A stretch of 64,000 nt of DNA from Dipylidium caninum (Eukaryota > Platyhelminthes > Cestoda > Cyclophyllidea > Dipylidiidae). The notes under the pieces are model-generated. The model searched no databases, was not told the DNA's origin, and saw nothing but the letters and a program-made list of their open reading frames with translations. Below are positions 39,959 through 52,804 of the stretch, piece by piece. Position 1 is the first letter of the stretch. The number at the start of each line of letters is the position of its first letter. The position numbers and the translations under genes are program-made. The stretch covers positions 475,949 to 539,948 of the forward strand of contig QEYB01000377.1 of NCBI GenBank assembly GCA_017562135.1, given 5' to 3'.

Positions 39959-42501
39959 CTATTTGAGGGAGGTTGCATTCTTTGGATGTGAATTGAGACA
40001 TAAATATGCTCCTAAAATGCCTAAGTTCCTCATATTACAAATGGATATAGAAGATTTTGCCCCTCGACTGCCCCCTCGACTGCAGCTGTTTTGGTGCAAA
40101 CATGAGAAACAAGTGAGTTAATCGCCTTTTTCTAGGGATCTTTTCACAATTCTCTAATGCTCTACTTACCACTTCGTCAACTTACCGCAGATTGAGAGGT
40201 TTTTCAAGATCCTCTTTAGTGTATTTACTTTTGTCAAACTTTCATTTATTTACAAGCGAACACATTGTAACTCTCAAACCAATTTGAACGATTGATTTTT
40301 TTTTATTTAAGCCGGTATGGTAACGGAGGTTAATTATTCAACTGACTTTACTCAAACAAAAATTTTTCTTGTTGGCTAATCACTGGATGAACTTCTGGGA
40401 AGGTTCCCAGTTGACTTCAACTGGAAAAATGCTTCAATCTGAATAGACATAATTCTTCACATTCCGAAATTTTTATATGATAACTACTTATATCGGTTGT
40501 CATGTTTTAAGAATGTTATCGTTCAACAATAAAGGTCATCTTTCACAAGATTCGTCACCTATGATCTGATAAATGGGTATGTGATGAATCAGTCTTTATA
40601 GGCGGGGAAGATAGCCTTTAAATCGTTAAAAGACCTACATTATAAATATGACAGTCTTACTGACGTTTAACGTTGACTGAGACAAGGGAGGGGGGATAAA
40701 TGGAAAGCACTCATACTGCACAAATAATCTCCTCTACAAAATTTGGATATATGTTTAGCGTTTAACAACTTATGAGAGAGACATTTTCAAATAAACCAAA
40801 AACCTCATCACTGATTGAAAGCGGACTACGTTTTAGAAAAGATGCAAAGGTATTCGGGCGGCTAAGTAAACATGCCACTTTAATTGTAAAGCATGGAGCC
40901 TCTTCAAGGGTAAAAAGAGCCATGAACTTATTGGCTTTGAGTTTTTGCTTATCCCAAGAAAGTGTTCTTATCCCTTCTCCTTTGTTCTTTCAACTCGCAT
41001 CCACATACTCGACTTTGTTGGATTTAAAACAAATTATTATGTTACAACTACGTATTCCATTGATCATTTTTTGACTTTAGGGGAAATCCAAAATGTAATT
41101 GATTAATCATCTTAAACAATAATGCCATCATTTTATTCCTAAGGATTCATACGCCGACATTTGGAAGTCTAGAATTGCCAAGTGGGAAACATAACCTTTC
41201 AGTTCTTATTGCTTGTGTGAGTTACTCACACTATGGTACGGTAATGTTTTCAATGTTAATCTGAAATAATCCTAAATTTTGACAAATTTTGCAGTTTTGA
41301 GGAAATAAATTTGACATAAGCTGGAACTTTGCGGTTAACGGTGGTAGCATCATTCTCACCTAAGTGGTAAAATTAAGATGTGTACGATTACTTGGCCGGC
41401 CAACATTAACTTCGATCTGTGAGAAGAACCGGCGATGCTGAGGCTCAACATTAGTGAGCTTGGGAAGAGTGAAAAAATTAAATGCCTGTACTCGCATCCA
41501 CACGATTTTCGCACGTGGTGGAGAAGTGACTGTGAGATTTCCTTTAATTTTTTGTCCTACTTGCAGAACCAAACTCCCAGCCGCCCCCACAATCAACTTC
41601 AACTATTCTGACAATGGAAGAGATTAAATAACTTTCCCACTTAACCTCCTTTGCTTTTCCGTATGCAGTAAACGTTTAGGGATATGTCATTCACATCAAT
41701 GCTTTCCTTTGTTCAAGTTACCATACACTTATCTCGGTATACGGTTTATTGACAGAACCATAAGAAGTAAACTCTTACGTATACATTTCCTGTCTACACC
41801 GCTGTGATGGACGAGATGGTGATGAGCTTTTGTCCACGTGTCCTTGTTGCAGTCTGGCAAATAAGGTGTGCAGGAGATTGGGGAAGAGAAGCAGTCAGTT
41901 TCGTGCCTCACATCATATGTGGTGGACGTACACACTAGCACGGGTGGACAGAAGGGTGCAAAGTTACCTAAAATAAAATTTACCTCTACGCTTATGGAAG
42001 GTGAAAGTTAACTTGGACTAAAATAGTTCGTCACAGTAGACGTTGACAGAGTAATTCGAACGCTTACAGGCGGTTGAGATGATGAGAAGCGCGAGGAAAT
42101 AGAGCAGAGGGAATGAAAATATCAACGTAGTAACAGAGACTATCCCCGAGGCCCCAGTTATAGCTCCTTTTACTCATGTCGCCCATTAATACAAGGCTTT
42201 AAGTTTAAATGCTGAAGTTTAAATTGTCCGCGCTTTCACTGAGATCTATATGGAAGGAGAGGCATATCACTAAGAAATGCGCTAAAAATTTCTGCCTGTT
42301 GAGGCCAAAGAGGACAAAACAAAGGAATCATTTTCACCAGACCCTCATAATACCTTCCAATATCCCTCTAGAAGCCTCTTGAATGTGTTACTGAATTATT
42401 GCGCTTCACAGTCGTTACATATGCAAGAAAGCCTCGTGCAGAGTAAAAACTCCGTAATCATCATGGTGTCTCAGATTTTTCAGCCTAAATCCTCTCTCTT
42501 A

Positions 42502-42587
42502 CCCCAGGAATAGGATAAACGTCGCCTCCTGGACTGTGACGGCTTCGCACGGGTGTCCGCCTGTCCAGCGATTTTGCTATCCTGGGG
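42502..42587. other. Foldable nested inverted repeat
   Basis: An outer pair CCCCAGGA/TCCTGGGG encloses, about 70 bases apart, an inner pair CTGGAC/GTCCAG flanked by TCG/CGA. The intervening loop is GC-rich. The arrangement could form a hairpin of about 86 nucleotides on either strand. There is no coding potential. It could be a small structured RNA, a miniature transposable element or chance. Confidence 0.35.
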
Positions 42588-44937
42588 CCTGTTTGATGTA
42601 CAAATGTACTAAAATATAGACTATGTGGATATTTACAGAAAGTGGGAAATGACAGAATGATAAGGGTTTCAAACAGGAATAACTGATTTATTTTGAGCTT
42701 ATATGTATATACTTACGTCCTGACTCACTGACAGCTAAGGGAACAAATCTAGAGGGCGCCGTGGGCTGTGGAAGCGATTTTTTGGATATAACCCTAATTT
42801 TCAATCTCCGACAAGACATTGCCTCTGCAGACTGACGGCAAAAGAATTTTTCGCCCTCAAGGAATAGCTTTCGGACAGAGGAAAGTCCAACTAGTCGCAG
42901 TGTCGATGGATCGAGGCTATATCAACGTTATACAAAAAACAAACGCTACAGAAAAGTGGAGTAAAGGAATTTTCATGGAGGAAGACTTCTGTTAACAACA
43001 GTTATTTAAGGATGAATAAACTCTGTTACAGTGATACAATTGTAGTGATTTGAAAATATGGTCTCACTTTAATTATGCGAATTTCCCAGGAGGATTACGT
43101 GAGTTAGAAAGCATAGTCCTGCCCCAAAAGCTATACAATGATTTACTCGTTCCCGAGCCCCAACTACATCTGCTGTAAGGGCTGTAGTTAAACTCGGTAC
43201 TCCTCTTATCCTCCGAATGCTGGCTTCCCCACCCTCGGTGCTGCTCCAGATTAGATGATGGCTCGGAACAATCAAATGTCAAAGAGTAGACGGCGACTGC
43301 AAAGTTAAAAAGGATAAACTCGCCCTGCATTGTGTGATGTAGCATTTGTCTGGCTACCACAGACCTCTCAGGCCTTCTATCCATAACTTGTTAATAATGC
43401 TGAGTGGAAGTCCGCCTCTCCTATTCGTCTTTACCCAATATTTATAATATTCCATTAAGGCCGCAAAAGTTTAAGGTTTAAGAGAGCAGATTTTGGGCTA
43501 ATTAACGACTCTATTTAAGACCATAAAGAACACTTTGACTCATAAGAGTTCCAAATTGTTTTCGGAGATGGTGTATTGACTGCCAGGACTTAAATAATTT
43601 CTAAAGAGTGCAATTCTTCTGGGACCGTAACTTATAGTACACAAAGAAGAACTAAAAGAGAATGAACTTTTCAAATAGCGCGATGTCTGAATGTCAAGTG
43701 TCTTGAGTTGGTAGGACATGAATTCCCCGAAGGAAATGCATTGTCACAGGCAGAATAATCGTTGGGAAGCACCTCCTTTACATCCCTTGGCCCAATTGCC
43801 TACAGGGCACTGCTTGTGCAGCATGAATACATCAAAGTGATGCTCCGGACCGAAAAGGTGCCGCGCAATTTGCGATAATCGCCTATGCTGGTATACGATC
43901 ATGACTTCATTAGAATCCCCATCTAACCTATTTGGTATTCAACTATGAATCAACGAAGGGGTTGTTCGTTTCAAACATGTAACTTATTTGAAACAATCCT
44001 TTCACTCGAAATAAACCGTTGGATGAGGAAAGGATTTGCTGTGCAGGTAGACGGCACAAGGAGAAATGGCTCACCATAAACATGGTAAAGTTGAAGTGTG
44101 TACCTCCCATAATTTTAAACGAACAGCAAATTACTGGGCCAACTTGGGTGAATGAAATCTCAAACCATCCATCTAATCAACTTATTTTCCCAGTTTCTGA
44201 TTTCCGGTCGACGAAAGGCAGAACAACAGAAGAGGCACCTTTCTTCCGCCCATTCATCCACTCTTCTTACGGTCCATCCGAACACTTCCGCCAGTGGCTG
44301 TCAATTTACGAAGCGGATTTGTAGAAATCGGACCCATAGTTGCGTCCTCTAATTTAACCAGATTTTGACGCCCATCAAGTTGGTAATGTTACTTTCTTTC
44401 ACATTCTCTCTTGGGAATTTTGCGGGGACTATCAGGTCGGATATCGTCGAGGACACTCATATGGTGTTATTTTAATCATTCACAAACAGACGTTATCGTC
44501 CCGAAGAAGTGGTGAAATGACAGTGTGTAGAGTTTGCATAAATTGAACCTCCACAACTCTTTGAATCGCCCCAATTTCCCTAAAATGATAATTTTTGCGA
44601 GCTTGCATCGTAGACTAACTTCAAATTTCTTGTTTGCCGGTGATGAGATCTCCCGTAGACGCATATTGGATGGATGTCAAGTGTTGTTCCGCATTCGCTG
44701 ACACCTCCGCTAATAGTGCGGCGACGACGAAACGCTATTGTGAGTTCTTATTCAAATCACTTTTGTGTAAATGAAACGTCAAATTTGAACAGGCACCCCT
44801 AAAGCGAGTTTAGTGGCCCATAGAGTAAAGTGGCAGTGCCAAACCCATCCCATCTCCTCTCTTCCCACCCACCCAGACAATGCGATAAATCCACTGGTGA
44901 ATTTCAGTCCCATGATCCCTTCAATCAACAACTCTAC

Positions 44938-45106
44938 CAAGTGTTGCAAAAAGAGGGAGGAGCAGACAGCCGAGAGCGATTTGGTAAAATCCGTAATGGA
45001 GCCACGCACGGCAATTACACGGTCTTTGACAAATGTACTTTCCCTGTCTCCATCGTTCGTGCGCTTAATGCCAGACAGACGACTCAACGACGATGTGTGG
45101 AAATTA
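44938..45106 (-). CDS. Candidate exon, possible partial KH RNA-binding domain
   Basis: The minus-strand frame is bounded by an acceptor (TTCATGCAG) before 45106 and a donor (CACTTG|GTAGAG) after 44938, entering in phase 2 and leaving in phase 0. It encodes 56 residues. The section SGIKR, then VKDRVIAVRGSITDFTKSL resembles the second half of a KH domain, where SGxxIK is followed by ERVITVxG and a helix. The GXXG loop would lie in a preceding exon, which I did not find. All six frames are fairly open here, so coding status itself is uncertain. Confidence 0.3.
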
Positions 45107-48100
45107 CTGCATGAATGATCAACGATGTGCCAGAACTCCTAAAGGATTATCAATCTCTACAGCACCGTTTTCGCAGCCTGCTTCGGATGAAATTGGTGTT
45201 TATTTCGAGTAGTCCTTCGTCTAGATTCAAATGTTCACTGGAATTATTGGAGGACCCCAAGTGTAAGTTAAGATTCGGAAATTCACCTTAAGAGAAGTAT
45301 GAAAACACTCTTTGGAGTAACCCATCGTACTAGTTTATCCAGAGTACGGAAAAATTTTAATGCAGAAAGGATCTAGTTAGTCTTGCGACTTCTGACGTCT
45401 CAGTTTCAAATATTTTACAATGATCGGCGAATCGCTCAAGGGAACGAGACTGGCGGTGGAGAAAAAGCTTTCTTATCCACATACGGAAGAGGCGTTAAGC
45501 TAATGGCATAGACAACACAATGCGTCGTTATAGCAGCAAAGAAACGGCGATGTCTCTAAGCCCCTAAAAGAAGGCTATCTCAGTTTCTGTCTTTTTCTGC
45601 ACCCTTCATCGCCAGCCTGGACCTGTTGGTTAAAAGTTCCACTCCTTGGCGCATTACGTGGTGCGCATGAATGAAATCATTGCTTGTAAAGCGAAAACCT
45701 TAGGATATTTAGTTAGACTTCAGCCTAACCTTAGCTCTAATTATGGTGCTCAATCACTATGAATTTTGTTGCTGTACAGTAGAGCAAAGCAGGCGGAAAT
45801 TACAGTCCGTCATCTGGCGCAAATTTCGCACAAACAAAATGAATAAAGGAATATTAAAACTCGAAAATGAAATGCAACTCGATCGCCGCGACATTCGTTC
45901 AAAAAAAGAGTCGACAAATCAGGTGAGCAAAATATCCATTCCTCAGGACAATCACATGGAAGTCGAGCTTGCCTTCGTCGTTTTATTTGCTGATTATAGG
46001 CACATTAACATAAAATTTCTCGAGTGCCAGTGAGAGGGGCGTGAATGCTTTCCTACTCCATGCAGTGACAGCTATTACTTTCAGGGATACTCCGAAGAGG
46101 GTTTGGGAGGTTAAAATCGCCACTTGTTAACTACGCAAAAGTGACATCTGTTTCTAATGGCTTAAACCGCTGGTAGTTGTTAAATGATGGATGAGACAAT
46201 AAATTCCAGAAGTGAAAAACTCGACCCTACACAGCCTTGTATCCGAACATGCGGCATATGAGTGACTTAATGCTGTGGAGGACTTCCAGCTCACATGCTG
46301 GGCTTCTCAACACATTCCGAAGAGCTCATCGATAGCGTTGAAGACCGAGTCGGACATGGGGAAGATTCACTTAGTCATTCAAAGAAATCAGGAAGGCGGA
46401 GAATCCTTCAAGTCGGAGTGGCCACTGGGGATGCTGCAGTGTAATGACCGGCGATGAAGCCAAATTACCCATTTTTTGGACTAAAACAAGCAGTGGAGTT
46501 ATGTGGTCACGCGAGTTCGCCATTTACAGTGAAGCGGCACCGGCGTCGCAGCCCATTGATAGTGGACCAGGGTAGTAATAAAGCTTTAATGATCCTCCCT
46601 CACTCCTAGCAAGAGCAATAAAACCCCCCTTGTAAATTTATAATTAGGCATACATAGGAATTGCAAAATAGTGGATTTTAGGCTTGGTTAGGAATCGATC
46701 ACCATGAATGCCAGACCACGACATCAGGAAACGCCGATGTTAGTGGTGGGAACCGGCAGAGAATCTCAAGACTACGAAGGAGGCCTTGTCATATCACCCT
46801 TACTCCGTCGTTTAAGCTATACACATTTACGTGATTTGAGCGTAATGGCTATCAACTGATGCCATAGTTTTCCTCATGTGTCAACACCTTGTTCTTTAAA
46901 TCTACAAGCAGGCAATATTCTAACCTAATACACTGGATTACAACGCTTCAAGAGAGTAAAGCAGAGCGTCTTCGACGAGAAGTCGGAGGACAAGAATGTA
47001 GTATATCCCGTGTTGGTACAGGTTAGACGTGAAGGTGAGTTCAACCGGACTTCAAATGAACAAATTTGCATTTCTCAGGGTAGACTCTTTCGGGACTGAA
47101 GCCTTCGAGATGTAGGTGGTGGAAAGAGTGCTGAGAAAATTCCCTGCCCCTGAGTGTTGCGTCTCGGGTGTCGAGAGCTACGCCTGACCACAAACACTTT
47201 GTCTACCGATCGCATTTACACAATACGGACGGGCAGATTGGTGTGTGCCAATTGAGTAACATAGTCACCTCTGGTGGATAACATAAAGTATAATCTTACG
47301 GACTGAACTTAAATTTTTACGCGTTTAAGTTAGAGTATAATGAGGAAAAATCAAGCAACATCCAAATGTGACCCTGTTCGTCCCTTCAGTTTGTCGCGAT
47401 ATCTGGCAAAATCCCGATTTTGTTAAACGGATGTTAGTCTGAGACATGTAAGATTTTTTAACATGGTGTATGTACTTATTTTTCTCATTTGGAGATTTAT
47501 CACATTTCCTTTTCTCACGATTTTAAGAATTTGAGTACTCTGGCCAGCGATTTTTGTACTGAGAACCCTTTGGTGGTTGACCAACCTTAGTGAGTTACGT
47601 CTTAACTGATGGAGCGTCCGAAACCCTATAAGCGCGTGGTAAGTTGGATATTTCAAACAAGATATGTTCGTTTAAAAGCTCTTGGGAAATTCTCGCATTG
47701 CGGAGATCCTGCTATCTACTTATCGATGTGCATCAACAGTAAATGTCTATCCAACTGGCTGCGCCGTCTTATTCCCATGCCTGTCTGTTCGAGCTGTCCG
47801 CTGTGGAGCCCCGAATTGGCGGGAAGCGAGCAATTCTAATGATGAAAAGATGTATTTCCCTTTCATGGGTTCCAATTAATTTAAAGGCAGATAGGAGGAT
47901 GGCCAGTAATGGGGTTGAGTGAAACAGACTCGCGAATGGTGTAGTTTCTGGACACCATAACTTCTTCGTGCCACTGCGAAGGAAAGCTTCGGTCATAATT
48001 GTGTAGTTCACAAATGCGGTATTTCATTGAGCAGTATATTAACGTCTGTCAGAGGTTTTTAAGGCATTGTCTTTGGGGTTATGCTCTGTTACAAAACACT

Positions 48101-49980
48101 TAGCAGCCTCTCTCTTTTGGCTCCAAGGAAACTATGCCTTACGTCAATGACAACAAGTTAAACGCATACGAAACTCCCACTGATCGTGTTCCGTAAGCTA
48201 TGACCTTTTCTGAGATGTTCAACAGTTCATTACTTGTTATTTTTCTTGGCCGAAAGTACATAAGCTCACAAACTCGCAAATTTTACATTGCTCTCAGGTC
48301 AGCCGTGCAATGATATGCCATTACTCAGATTATTCCATGTTTTCTGTCACTTTTACACATGATCCAGTCGTTTGGCATTTTTTATTGGGGTAGAATGAGA
48401 AGAATGTCTATCGTAGGCGTATACTTGAAACGTTGAAATTACAGCGATAAAATGGTCACTTTACAATCGTATGGGCGATGCCCCAGCCGCCGACTTACCT
48501 CGCACTCCGCACTCTCGGTCAATATCGCCGCCAAGTATTTATTCACAACTCTCCACTTGCGAACAGACATTAGGGAAAGTAACAAACAACTTATTCGGTC
48601 TCTGTTGGACAATTGGGAGATGGTGATGATAAAAACAGCTCTGTAAAAGTCCAAAAATTCAGTTAATTTACAATAAACTTGTAAAAATATAGTTAACTCT
48701 AATTAGCTACTCAAAATTTCATCGAGTTTCTCGCTCCCATATTCATTTAGATTTCTTTTTTCCTGCATTTACACAACCTTTCCATGGTTACGCAATGTCT
48801 GGGGTGGTAGCGTACTCGCAGGACGCCCCTACGATGCTATCGAGAGAACAATTTTAATATCCAACAAAATATATTAATTTGCTCTCGGTAAACACAGGAA
48901 GTGTTTCCGGTTGCATTAAAACGCTAAGCATTATAAACTGCAGTGTCGATTTTAAGATCAAAAGATGGGGCAAGGGAAAAGGGTGGACAAATGGCAGTAC
49001 ATGACAAATTGAGTGTTGCCCTTACATTCCGACCTAATTCCAGCTTTATTATTCCTAATCGGGTGACTTTTGGATGCATTCAACCCGTCGATCTAATGTT
49101 GTTTCGACAAAACTTACTAGACAGCAATGAAGCGTATTATCGTCTGTAAATACTTATCGGTAGAAAGCAAATAATCCATTTTTTTTAAATAGTGGGGGCT
49201 TAAAAGGCTTTCAAACTACTTGCTCTACGTTGTGGTATAATTTGTCCTAGTTTGCCATTGTCTGAATGAAATGTTAAGGGACCGACATTTTGTATGCTTT
49301 CGAGTCTACCTTGCCTACTGGTGTGAGGCTTGGTTTCACTTTAATTTAATTAATTGTCATCTGAAAAATGACTTGGCACTACAAGTGTCCGGGGAAAGCT
49401 AAAGGAAGGAAAAGAATTAGACCCCAAAAAATGCACCTTTTTCAAGTTGGACCCCTCTTTTGCCTCAATATAGCTACTTTTCAGTTAGATCTGATAGTTA
49501 TTTTTTTTACGCATGTAGTGATTTTGCCTTTGTTGCAGACGTGCTTAGAAGTGTGTGAGATTTTCAATCTTATCGATCCGTTTTCTTGACAGGTGGCACG
49601 TGCAGAATTCCTACTTGCTCTTATTAAGTAGCCTTTTGGCGCCTAATTCACTTTATTCTAGTGAATAGCTGATCATCATAATGTCTAATATTAAGCCCTC
49701 TGCCACCCTAGAGTCTGTAGGGCAAGTGGGCCTCGGCTCCTTCCACGATGACAACTCCTAGGACACGTTAATTTAGTTCAAATCAAAAGGTTCTTTGAGC
49801 GAGCAAATGGCGAGTGAAATTCCTGGAATTGTGGTCATATAAACTTAGCAAACCGGGGAGATTAAAATCTTTTGGAGTATATATAGACAACGAGTTTCGC
49901 TTAACAAAACTCGGACAAAAATTTAACAAAGCATCTTAAGGCCGGTGAAGCTTTGAATTTGGGCTCAGATTCTAGTCAAA
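45107..49980. other. Gene-poor region before the SAM-domain gene
   Basis: No assured gene. Open stretches at 45743-46033, 47609-47879 and 49368-49589 (+) and 47769-48011 (-) are unrecognised. The last few hundred bases probably hold the promoter or 5' untranslated region of the SAM-domain gene. Confidence 0.4.
48499..48601 (-). CDS. Candidate small exon with strong splice edges
   Basis: On the minus strand a good acceptor (TTGTCCAACAG) before 48601 and a consensus donor (TGCGAG|GTAAGT) after 48499 bound 103 bases, phase 2 to 0. The translation begins DRISCLLLSLMSVRKW and ends AAILTESAECE, a plausible helical segment. No neighbouring exon or family is recognised. Confidence 0.3.
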
Positions 49981-51420
49981 ATGAGAAGGGGTCGAAATAG
50001 GAAGGTCAGAAGGCGAGACAAGAATGCTGGAAACGTATACTCTAGCAGACGCAAGTCGTTGGACACTCCAGAAACCAAACACTATGCTTCGGTGCCCACG
50101 AAGTCAAGATCGCTAGAGCGCAGAACGACCTCTAAAAACCCTGATGCACCCCGTCCCCGAAGAAGAGGATCATCTCAGAGCGAGAATATCACCGCATCGG
50201 TGAAACGCAGCCTTACGGAGAGTCGATCCGTATCTGATAGAAGTCGCACTGCTAAAACACAAGCTACAGCTGCCATAATCAAACTAGCAACCAAAAAGAG
50301 AAGACGCCGAAAACAACCGCGAGCTGGCCCGAGCTTGGTACCTCCTCCCAAGTCCCCTAGTACGAAATTAACAAAGAAGAAGGGGAGGACTCCAACTCCC
50401 GTCTGCCTTCGAGACCGTAAGTCCACAAGTCTCCTCAGAATTTGCATTGCCGACACTTAAGATGCACAAAGTAATGCACTAATTTGCTATTTTGATACTT
50501 AAAGCTGCCAAACTATACACACTAAGTAAGAGACCACGGTCTACTAGTTCGGCGAAATCACGCCGTTCACAGGTGTTTGAGATGGGAAACCTACCAACAG
50601 CCTCCGAGATTATAACCATCAGCTCAAATGGCAGCGCTGAAGAGAGAGGCGATAGTTCCATGATCCAACAAGACGACGGCAAGCCTTCAGCCACTCCATT
50701 TTCGTCCGCGGCTACGACAGAGTTGAGTTCCAAACCGGGATCTCCGATTCCAAGATCACGAACTTTACCTTTCTCATCCTCTTCCAAAACCTCGACTTCC
50801 GCGGTATGATCGCATGCCTGCTTTTTCTTCGAGTCATTTTCCAATTGACGACTACATTAACTTGGTAGGGCATTGTAAAGTGAAGTAAAGTGTATTGACA
50901 TGCCACATCATTCGAATTGGGGTTCTAATTCTAATTAAAACTTAAAACATTTTGTTAAGTTAAAATTGCGAGTATTCTGGGAATTGAGAGATTTTCATAC
51001 CATCTTTCCCTTATTTGGCTTATTTTCACAAACCCTGCAACCGTCCGCCCTAAACCGGTCCATTGGCTCAAGAGCAAAGACACCGAGCCGGCTAGCAGCA
51101 GAGAGAAGGTGCAAGTTGCTCCGTCAACCTCATCTCCGCCTTCGCTCGCGCCCGGACCGATAAGGTTGTGGTCGACTAGAGAGGTGGCGCAGTTCATCAA
51201 CGACACACCGCAATGCTCGCAATATTCGCAAGTCTTTGAAGAGAACGAAGTCGACGGCCGGGCATTGCTACTCCTTAAGTTTACTCACTTTGTTGAGCCA
51301 CCGTTGAAAATGAAAGTGGGGCATGCAGTGAAATTAATTGAGAGGATCAAAAGAGTCCCAGACGGCGGATGTCCTCCAGATTTCGCTGCTCCCACCCAGT
51401 TTAGATATTTTACCCGCTGA
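49981..51420 (+). CDS. Basic Ser-rich protein with C-terminal SAM domain, three exons
   Basis: Probable nuclear protein. Exons are 49981-50416, 50505-50803 and 51073-51420, joined in phases 1 and 0 with GTAAGT and GTATGA donors, giving 360 residues. Residues 1-145 are very basic (RRGRNRKVRRRDK at the start, KKRRRRKQ near 107). The middle is Ser/Thr/Pro rich and low in predicted structure. Residues about 276-342 form a SAM domain: LWSTREVAQFI, a short loop, then FEENEVDGRALLLL and the helix KVGHAVKLIERI. The DG-x-ALLLL pattern and final helix are closest to SAM domains of Polycomb/MBT proteins (Scm, SFMBT, L3MBTL), which polymerise or pair through this domain. No MBT repeats or zinc finger are visible upstream. 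The ATG at 49981 has A at -3, but an acceptor-like CTCAG just before it means exon 1 could be internal to a longer gene. The SAM call is firm; Polycomb relation is inference. Confidence 0.8.
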
Positions 51421-51592
51421 ACTGCTAAATTTAACATCGATCATGCCTTCCATCTCAATTTATTTAAACATTTCTGACCGACCGCTTGCACTCTCTCAGA
51501 GTAAACATGATATCTAATGATCCTCATCGTTGTGTAGCCTTAAGCCCTTGAAAATGCAATTGGTTCTACCTTTTTCTGCACTCTTATATCAG

Positions 51593-51598
51593 AATAAA
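51593..51598 (+). other. Polyadenylation signal AATAAA for the SAM-domain gene
   Basis: AATAAA lies 172 bases after the SAM gene stop codon on the coding strand, with a T-rich stretch following. It is a reasonable 3' end signal. Confidence 0.55.
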
Positions 51599-52495
51599 GG
51601 CGCATTTTCTTGTATGTTTTTCAAGGATTCATTCTAAAGCTCTATTTACCACCATAGCTCAGCCCATTAAACTGGGTGATGAGATGTGAAATTGAACGAT
51701 GAACAAAATCTGCAGCTTGTCACCTCCAGGCGTTGGCAGCCTGTTTAGCACTGCCAGACTAATTCAAATTTAAGCCTGATATCAAGTAATTCAAACATTT
51801 GATCATAGTTCACTCCCTCTAACATGTCGTCAGATTCCTCTTCGGCCCAGAGACTGGTAGGTAATTAGCCTTAGTGAGGGATGCTGTTATCTCCGAATGG
51901 AGGTCAAAATACCGTGTACATACTCTGCCATTTTCAAAGATTTCATTCAAAGAAAGTCCAATGAAAGTCCACTCCTCCAGAGCAAAACGATTTGGAAAGA
52001 GTAAACAGTATATTGGGGGGGGGGGGGGAACTATATTGTTAATACCCTACTTTCATAACACCGAATTGCGATAAAGTACCAATCTCCATATTTTCGCCGG
52101 GCCGCAGAAAATTAATAAGACATTTTTTAAACAAAATCACGATGTGGGCCGTGGACTGACAAAGAGAAAGCCGAGGTCGAAGTTAGCTAGCAAGCAATGA
52201 TGAGATTGAATTGTAGGGTCGGGGAATCATAATGTAACTGAATTAACCATTGAATTTTTGACTCAACATGACGGTAAAAAGAGAAATAAAAAATAAATGT
52301 CGTTACATGTTGACAAGCAGGAAATTAGAGAAAGAGCGCATTTCTTTTGAGAATGAGACAGATTATAGAACCGGGTAAAGGTTAACGTACGAAGTGGGCT
52401 TTTCAAAATCTATGAACTTATCAAATTCACTACTCCAGACGTAAGAGCAGTGGAAGCCCATTTCGACGTCTGACACCGAACTTCATCCTCTTTCC
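51599..52495. other. Spacer between the SAM gene and the duplicated fragment
   Basis: No exon of the missing NFS1 N-terminal half is visible. A short open piece at 51824-51856 reads MSSDSSSAQRL and ends at a donor-like GTAGGT in phase 0. It could in principle be a small first exon of the following chain, but this is speculative. Confidence 0.4.
52015..52028. repeat. Poly-G run, 14 bases
   Basis: Fourteen consecutive G on the plus strand, in otherwise AT-rich sequence about 600 bases beyond the SAM gene. Such runs are prone to sequencing or assembly length error. Confidence 0.9.
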
Positions 52496-52561
52496 CCATT
52501 CTTCCGCTCACAATTGTGCTGCACACGAGAGAGAATGATGTGGTAGAGCCACGTGGTGGCT

Positions 52562-52804
52562 TGTCAATCGAGTGTCGAGCAGAGGAAACTTAGAAATAAA
52601 AGCCACACTGGTGAAGTGTTGTCAACTCGACTACTCACCGTGTTGAGAGGGGTCAGTTTAAAGTTACCCCGTGGAAAATCCAATTCCATCAGGCGGTCGA
52701 ATTTAATGGTAGAGATCAGCTTAGACTTCTTCTCTTCCTCCGTTCGGCAGACGACGAGGACCTTGCGTAGACAGACGAAGTTTTCCAATTTCATATCAAC
52801 TCGT
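52562..52804 (-). pseudogene. Recent duplicate of an exon edge of the downstream membrane-protein gene
   Basis: These 243 bases match 56093-56335 with only two substitutions and in the same orientation. The copied block holds the 3' part of exon 4 of the minus-strand membrane protein, its donor site GTGAGT and most of the bases up to an acceptor-like GATTGACAG. Similarity continues more weakly on the low-coordinate side (52501-52561 against about 56014-56092) and stops abruptly on the other side after CAACTCGT. The frame is still open with one changed residue (Val to Ile). No other exons of that gene are copied here, so this is a fragment rather than a second gene. Confidence 0.9.

Larger units (their letters stand above)
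34111..44937. other. Gene-poor region with isolated candidate exons
   Basis: Apart from the separately listed stretches I find no supported gene. Minus-strand frames at 41360-41602 and 43069-43384 have hydrophobic, partly protein-like sequence, and the 41360 end sits at a good donor (TTAG|GTGAGA), but frames conflict and nothing joins. A poly-C run of 11 lies at 39182-39192. A direct repeat of CCCTCGACTGC occurs twice around 40060-40083. Confidence 0.4.

Noticed and set aside
40058..40084. Direct repeat CCCTCGACTGC in two copies
   Set aside because: Too short and only two units; probably slippage.
41360..41602. Minus-strand frame with words faintly like a LAMP luminal domain (IVWMRVQAFNF)
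   Set aside because: The resemblance is one short word. The frame ends in a stop exactly at a donor site, and a different frame fits the splice sites better but codes only 19 residues.
43069..43384. Minus-strand open frames with hydrophobic segments
   Set aside because: Two frames overlap, one hydrophobic at the start and the other at the end. Neither has matching splice sites, and no family is recognised.
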